A stretch of DNA of 32,111 bases from an uncultured Alistipes sp. (GTDB lineage: Bacteria > Bacteroidota > Bacteroidia > Bacteroidales > Rikenellaceae). The stretch is taken from NCBI GenBank assembly GCA_947178455.1, contig CAMWYI010000003.1, forward strand, positions 1 through 32,111, given 5' to 3'. Position numbers and translations under genes: made by a program. The notes beneath the pieces are model-generated. The model ran no database searches, was not told where the DNA came from, and worked only from the letters and a program-made list of their open reading frames with translations. The number at the start of each line of letters is the position of its first letter. Within the stretch, counting starts at the first letter, position 1. Positions 27,039 through 32,111 of the stretch are shown piece by piece.

Positions 27039-28052
27039 ATGAAACGAGAGGTAAAAATCGGTCTTTTCGCCGTCGCGATGATCGGCGCGGCATGGGCCGG
27101 CATCCGGTTTTTGAGCGGATTCGACATTTTCAGCCGCAACGCCGTCTATTACGCCGCCTACGAACAGGTGAGCGGCGTGCAGCACGCATCGCCCATTCTG
27201 ATGAAGGGCGTGAAAATCGGCACGGTGACGGACATCGCGTTCGACCCGTCGCAAAGCGACAAGGTGGTGCTGCAGCTCACCGTCCAGCGCCGCTACCGGC
27301 TGCCCGAAGATTCCGAAGCCAAAATTTTCAGCAACGGACTCATGGGCAACAAGGCCATCGAAATCATCTACGGCACTTCGTCGGCCTATCTTCGCAGCGG
27401 CGACACGCTGCGGGCGGGCCGCGACCGCGACCTGATGGACGTGGCGGGCTCGGAACTGGACTTCTTCAAGCAGCAATTTTCCAACATCGCGACCGATTTG
27501 ACCGCCACGCTGCAAAACATCAGCGGCCTGCTGGAACGCAATGCCCAAAACATCGACGGCACGCTGGGCCACCTCAACGCCTTGTCGGGCGACATGGCGT
27601 CGGTGCTCGATGCCGAAAAGGTGCATCTCCAACAGGCTATCGCCAATCTGTCGCGCTTCGCCCAGACGCTCGGCAAGAACAGCGGTCAGGTCGACAGCCT
27701 CATCGGCAATCTGAACCGTTTTTCGGCCCAGCTGACCGACGAACAAATCGCCGTGCGGCTCGGTACGACGGTCGAAGAACTTTCGACCCTGCTGGCCCGC
27801 ATCGAACATGGCGACGGCACGATGGCGCGGCTCGTGAACGACCCCGCGCTGTACGAATCCGTCAACGGTGCCGTCGAAAATCTGTCGGCCCTGCTGGCCG
27901 ACCTCAAACAGTATCCGGCGCGTTACGTCCACCTGTCGCTGTTCGGGCGCAATCCCGAAAAGATGAAGGCCCGCGCCGACCGCAAGGCGGCCAAAGCAGC
28001 CGAAAAAGCGCGGCGCGATTCGCTCGCCCGAGCCGAAAAAGAGACGCGCTGA
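27039..28052 (+). CDS. MCE/MlaD family protein
   Basis: Single N-terminal TM then MCE domain: YYAAYEQVSGVQHASPILMKGVKIGTVTDIAFD...AKIFSNGLMGNKAIEI. Confidence 0.92.
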   Translation: MKREVKIGLFAVAMIGAAWAGIRFLSGFDIFSRNAVYYAAYEQVSGVQHASPILMKGVKIGTVTDIAFDPSQSDKVVLQLTVQRRYRLPEDSEAKIFSNGLMGNKAIEIIYGTSSAYLRSGDTLRAGRDRDLMDVAGSELDFFKQQFSNIATDLTATLQNISGLLERNAQNIDGTLGHLNALSGDMASVLDAEKVHLQQAIANLSRFAQTLGKNSGQVDSLIGNLNRFSAQLTDEQIAVRLGTTVEELSTLLARIEHGDGTMARLVNDPALYESVNGAVENLSALLADLKQYPARYVHLSLFGRNPEKMKARADRKAAKAAEKARRDSLARAEKETR

Positions 28053-28092
28053 CGCCCGTTCGCGACCGTACACACTCGCTCGTGCCGAAAGA

Positions 28093-30573
28093 ATGGAACA
28101 TTTCGAGCAAAAAATCGGGTTCGACCGCATCCGTGCGCAGGTTGCGGAACGGTGTACCATGCAGGCGGCCCGCCAGCGGCTGGCCGACGAGGGATTCTGC
28201 ACGTCGGCCCGCGAAATCGAACGGCGGCTGTCGCTGGCCGACGAGATGCGGCTCATCGTCGAAATGGAACGCGACTTTCCCGACGGCGACTACCCCGACG
28301 TCGGCCAAGTCATCGCCAAACTCCGCATCGAGGGGGCTTTTCTCGACGTCGCCGAAGTCGTCACGCTGCGGCAGGCGCTGACCGACATCGGCAGCATCGT
28401 CGCCTTTTTATTCAATAGGAAAGAGCGTTATCCGGCCCTTTACGAACGCACGCGCGGCGTCGAGTCGTTTCCCGAAACCGTCCGGCGCATCGACGGGCTG
28501 GTCGACAAATTCGGTGAAGTGCGCGACAGCGCCTCGCCCGAACTGGCGCAGATTCGGCGCGCCATCCGCGAACGCGAGGGCCAAGCGGCCAAACGGCTGC
28601 AACAAGTGCTCGCGGCGGCCAAAAGCGCGGGCATCGTCGAGGCCGACGCCCAGCTGTCGGTGCGCGACGGCAAGACGGTCATCCCCGTGTCGGCGGCCAA
28701 CAAACGCAAGCTTAACGGATTTATCCACGACGAATCGGCGACGGGCCGGACGTTTTACGTCGAACCGGTCGAAGTGGTCGAACTCAACAACGAACTGCGC
28801 GAACTGCAATACGCCGAACGGCGCGAAATCGTCCGCATCCTCACCGAATTCACCGAAGAACTGCGCCCCGACGCCGAGCTGTTCGCTGCGTCGGGCGACT
28901 GCCTCGCCGACATCGACCTCTGCCGCGCCAAAGGACGCTGGGCTTCGGAAAACCGGTGCGTGAAACCGATCGTCTCGACCGACGACCGGCTGGTGCTGAA
29001 AAACGCCCGCCACCCGCTGTTGCAACAGACCCTGCGGGCTACCGGACGCGAGGTCGTACCGCTCGATTTGCAGTTGGACGCCCACAAACGCATCTTGGTG
29101 ATTTCGGGCCCCAACGCGGGCGGCAAATCGGTCTGTCTGAAAACGACCGGCATCGTGCAGTACATGTTCCAGTGCGGTTTTCCGGTACCGACCTCCGAAA
29201 TTTCGGAATTGCCTGTCTTCGAGCGCATCTTCATCGACATCGGCGACGAACAATCCATCGACAACGACCTGTCGACCTACTCGTCGCACCTGCTCAACAT
29301 GAAACGGATGCTCGCCGGTGCGACCGACCGTTCGCTGGTGCTCATCGACGAGTTCGGTTCGGGCGCCGAGCCCACGATCGGCGGCGCAATCGCCGAAGCC
29401 ATTTTGGAAAAATTGTTGGAGAAACGCGCCTACGGCATCATCACGACGCACTATGCCAACATCAAATACTTCGCCTCGAACCACGACGGCGTGGCCAACG
29501 GCGCGATGATGTTCGACGTGCAGAACATCCGGCCGCTGTTCCGCTTGGAAACCGGAAAACCGGGCAGTTCGTTCGCTATCGAAATCGCCCGCAAAATCGG
29601 GCTGCCCGACGAAATCATCCGCTCGGCGAGCGAGAAAATCGGCAGCGACCACCTCGACATCGAACGGCAGCTGCGCGAAATCGCCCGCGACAAACACTAC
29701 TGGGAGCAGAAGCGCGACCGCATCCGGCTGACCGACCGCAAGGTCGAGGAGCTGGAACAGAACTACGCCCGCCAGCTCGAAAACATCCGCACCGAGCGTC
29801 AGGAGATTCTGCGCCGTGCGAAACAGGAGGCGCAGGAGCTGGTCGCCGAAGCCAACCGCCAAATCGAAAGCACCATTCGCACCATTCGCGAGGCGCAGGC
29901 CGAGAAGGAGCTGACCCGACTGGCCCGCCGCGAGTTGGAGGAGTTCCGCGACCGCGCGCAGCAGGCCGACGACACGGCCCGCGACGAGGCAATCGGCCGC
30001 GAAATCGAGCGCATCGAACGCCGCCGTCAGCGTCGTGCCGAGCGCAAAGCGCAGCAAGGCCAAGCACCGGCGTCCGCGCAACCCGAAGCGGCCCCGAAGC
30101 CCCGCGCCGTAGAGGCGGGCTCGAAAGTCCGCATGGCGGGGCAGGATGTCGTGGGCATCGTGCAATCGGTCAAAGGGCGCAAAGCACAGGTGGCGTTCGG
30201 TCAGATGCTGACGACCGTCGAATGCGCACGGCTGACCGTCGTATCGAACAACGAATACCGCGACGCCACCCGTCCGCAAACCGCCCGCACGGTGGTATCG
30301 GTCGACATCTCGGCGCGCAAACTCAACTTCCGCGACCGCATCGACGTGCGCGGCATGCGGGCCGTCGAGGCGCTGGACGCCGTGCAGGATTTCATCGACG
30401 ACGCCCTCATGGTCGGCGTCGGCTCCGTGACCATTCTGCACGGCAAGGGCACCGGCGCCCTCAAAGAGGAAATCCGCCGCTACCTGCGCACGATACCCGA
30501 AGTGGCGAGCGCCGCAGACGAACATGCCGACCGCGGCGGCGCAGGAATCACTATCGTAACTTTTTCGGAATAA
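28093..30573 (+). CDS. mutS2: Endonuclease MutS2
   Basis: Walker A GPNAGGKSVCLKT; DEFGSGAEPTIGGAIAEAILE; C-terminal Smr domain IDVRGMRAVEALDAVQDFIDDALMVGVGSVTILHGKGTGALKEEIRRYL. Confidence 0.95.
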   Translation: MEHFEQKIGFDRIRAQVAERCTMQAARQRLADEGFCTSAREIERRLSLADEMRLIVEMERDFPDGDYPDVGQVIAKLRIEGAFLDVAEVVTLRQALTDIGSIVAFLFNRKERYPALYERTRGVESFPETVRRIDGLVDKFGEVRDSASPELAQIRRAIREREGQAAKRLQQVLAAAKSAGIVEADAQLSVRDGKTVIPVSAANKRKLNGFIHDESATGRTFYVEPVEVVELNNELRELQYAERREIVRILTEFTEELRPDAELFAASGDCLADIDLCRAKGRWASENRCVKPIVSTDDRLVLKNARHPLLQQTLRATGREVVPLDLQLDAHKRILVISGPNAGGKSVCLKTTGIVQYMFQCGFPVPTSEISELPVFERIFIDIGDEQSIDNDLSTYSSHLLNMKRMLAGATDRSLVLIDEFGSGAEPTIGGAIAEAILEKLLEKRAYGIITTHYANIKYFASNHDGVANGAMMFDVQNIRPLFRLETGKPGSSFAIEIARKIGLPDEIIRSASEKIGSDHLDIERQLREIARDKHYWEQKRDRIRLTDRKVEELEQNYARQLENIRTERQEILRRAKQEAQELVAEANRQIESTIRTIREAQAEKELTRLARRELEEFRDRAQQADDTARDEAIGREIERIERRRQRRAERKAQQGQAPASAQPEAAPKPRAVEAGSKVRMAGQDVVGIVQSVKGRKAQVAFGQMLTTVECARLTVVSNNEYRDATRPQTARTVVSVDISARKLNFRDRIDVRGMRAVEALDAVQDFIDDALMVGVGSVTILHGKGTGALKEEIRRYLRTIPEVASAADEHADRGGAGITIVTFSE

Positions 30574-32111
30574 ATGAAATACACGCTTTCAGAAATCGCC
30601 GCAGTCTGCGGAGGCCGGTTCACGGGCTGCGACCGCACGGTGCGCACGGTCGTCACGGACAGCCGTTCGCTCGCCTGCGAACTGGGTGCCGACCCGTTGT
30701 TCGTCGCCATGCGCGGCGCGAACCACGACTCGCACGACTTCATCGCCGAGATGTACGGACGCGGCGTGCGGGCCTTTTTGGTCGAACGGCCCGTCGACGA
30801 CCTGCCGGAGTGCGGATACGTGCTTGTAGAAAATGCGATAGAGGCTTTGCAGGCATTGGCCGTCGACTACCGCGCACGGTTTCGCGGCACGGTCGTGGGC
30901 ATCACCGGCTCGAACGGCAAAACCGTTATCAAGGAGTGGATTGCCGACGAACTGCCCGCCGGCACGAAATACTACCGCTCGCCCAAAAGCTACAATTCGC
31001 AGTTGGGCGTGCCGCTGTCGGTGCTGATGTTGGAGGGCGACGAAGAGCTGGCCATTTTCGAGGCGGGCATCTCGCAGCCCGGCGAAATGGAGCGGCTCGA
31101 ACGCATCATCCGGCCCGACGCAGTGCTGTTCACTTCGCTGGGCGACGCGCATCAGGAAAATTTTTCAGACTTGGATCAGAAGTGCGAGGAAAAGTTGTTG
31201 TTGGCCCGCCGCGCCCGACGCATCATCTACCACAGCCACTACGAAACGCTGAAACAGGGCATCGAGGAGCGTTTCGCCGACCGCCAGCTCGTCGATGCCG
31301 CCGCGTTCCCCGAAGCTCCGGCCTCGCTCATCGGCAATGCCGCCTCGCGCCGCAACGCCCAGCTGGTCGAAGCATTCTGCTCCGCAATGGGCTATCCGGC
31401 TCCCGTGTTCGCCGCCGCACCGACCGTCGCCATGCGCCTCGAAGTCAAGGAAGGCATCTACGATTCGGTATTGGTGAACGACGCCTACAACCTCGACCTC
31501 CATTCGCTCGCCCTCGCGCTCGACTACCTGCACAGCGTCGCGCTCGGACGCCGCCGCACGCTGGTGCTGTCCGACATTTCGCAAAGCGGGCTCGCGGACG
31601 ACGAACTCTATCGCCGCGTGGCCGACATGGTGGCCCATGCGGAAATCGACCGGCTCATCGGCATCGGCCCGAAACTGAAACGTTACGCCGCGCTGTTCGC
31701 GTGCGACAAGGAGTTTTTCGCCTCGACCGACGAGTGCATCGAGCGCATCGAACGCCGCGACGTGGCGGGACGCGCCGTGCTGCTCAAAGGCGCGCGCGAC
31801 TTCCGGTTCGAGAAGCTGGCCCACGCGCTGGCCCGCCGGAGCCATACGACCGTATTGGAAATCGACCTCGACGCGATGCGCCACAACCTCAACTATTTCC
31901 GCTCGAAACTGGCCCCGCAGACCAAACTGGTGGCGATGGTCAAGGCCAACTCCTACGGCGCGGGCGATTTCGAGGTGGCGCAGCTGTTGCAGCATCAGGT
32001 GTGGACTATCTGGCCGTCGCATTCGCCGACGAGGGGGTGCTGCTGCGCGAACGCGGCATCACGATGCCCGTCGTGGTGCTCAATGCCGATGCGGACAGCT
32101 TCGACCTGATG
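30574..32111 (+). CDS. Bifunctional MurF ligase / alanine racemase fusion, truncated by window edge; frameshift at ~31998 in the Alr domain
   Basis: MurF part: GITGSNGKTVIKEW, YYRSPKSYNSQLGVPLSVL. Alr part: TTVLEIDLDAMRHNLNYFRSKLAPQTKLVAMVKANSYGAGDFEVAQLLQHQ; homology continues in another frame as GVDYLAVAFADEGVLLRERGITMPVVVLNADADSFDLM. Confidence 0.9.

Noticed and set aside
25628-28381. 917-aa plus-strand ORF overlapping the amidase and MCE genes
   Set aside because: Arg/Ala/Gly-rich alternate frame of recognised genes; no domain-like motif except a short tail in the start of mutS2's region, also out of frame.

Overview
The window reads as an ordinary housekeeping segment of a Bacteroidota chromosome. 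Promoters of the TTTG-N19-20-TAnnTTTG type, a bacterial V/A-type ATPase operon with a DUF2764-like gene, and a MurF-Alr fusion suggest Bacteroidales, possibly Alistipes/Rikenellaceae (inference). In order: partial tRNA (-); biotin-dependent decarboxylase alpha subunit; mscL; a structured non-coding RNA or leader followed by a small lipoprotein; an ion channel-like protein and an AI-2E family transporter (-); a short transcription unit with a 34-aa ORF and a G9 tract; an Oar-like TonB-dependent receptor; pckA; tRNA-Glu and rpsT; sdaA plus an 85-aa gene (-) behind a structured leader; the V/A-type ATPase operon E-DUF2764-A-B-D-I-K (-); tRNA-Gln (-); a nucleoside-type MFS permease; lptD (-), divergent from an amidase, an MCE/MlaD protein, mutS2 and a frameshifted murF-alr. 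I see no mobile element, CRISPR array or recognisable defence system. The best leads are non-coding: a 6S-like rod RNA candidate near 2.7-2.9 kb, an attenuator-like leader upstream of the sdaA operon, the 34-aa/G9 unit, and a pair of palindromes with identical half-sites in the lptD/amidase divergent region. Other leads are an atypical ion-channel filter, a Na+-type K-subunit signature, a probable TTG start for lptD, and a single-base frameshift in the Alr domain.
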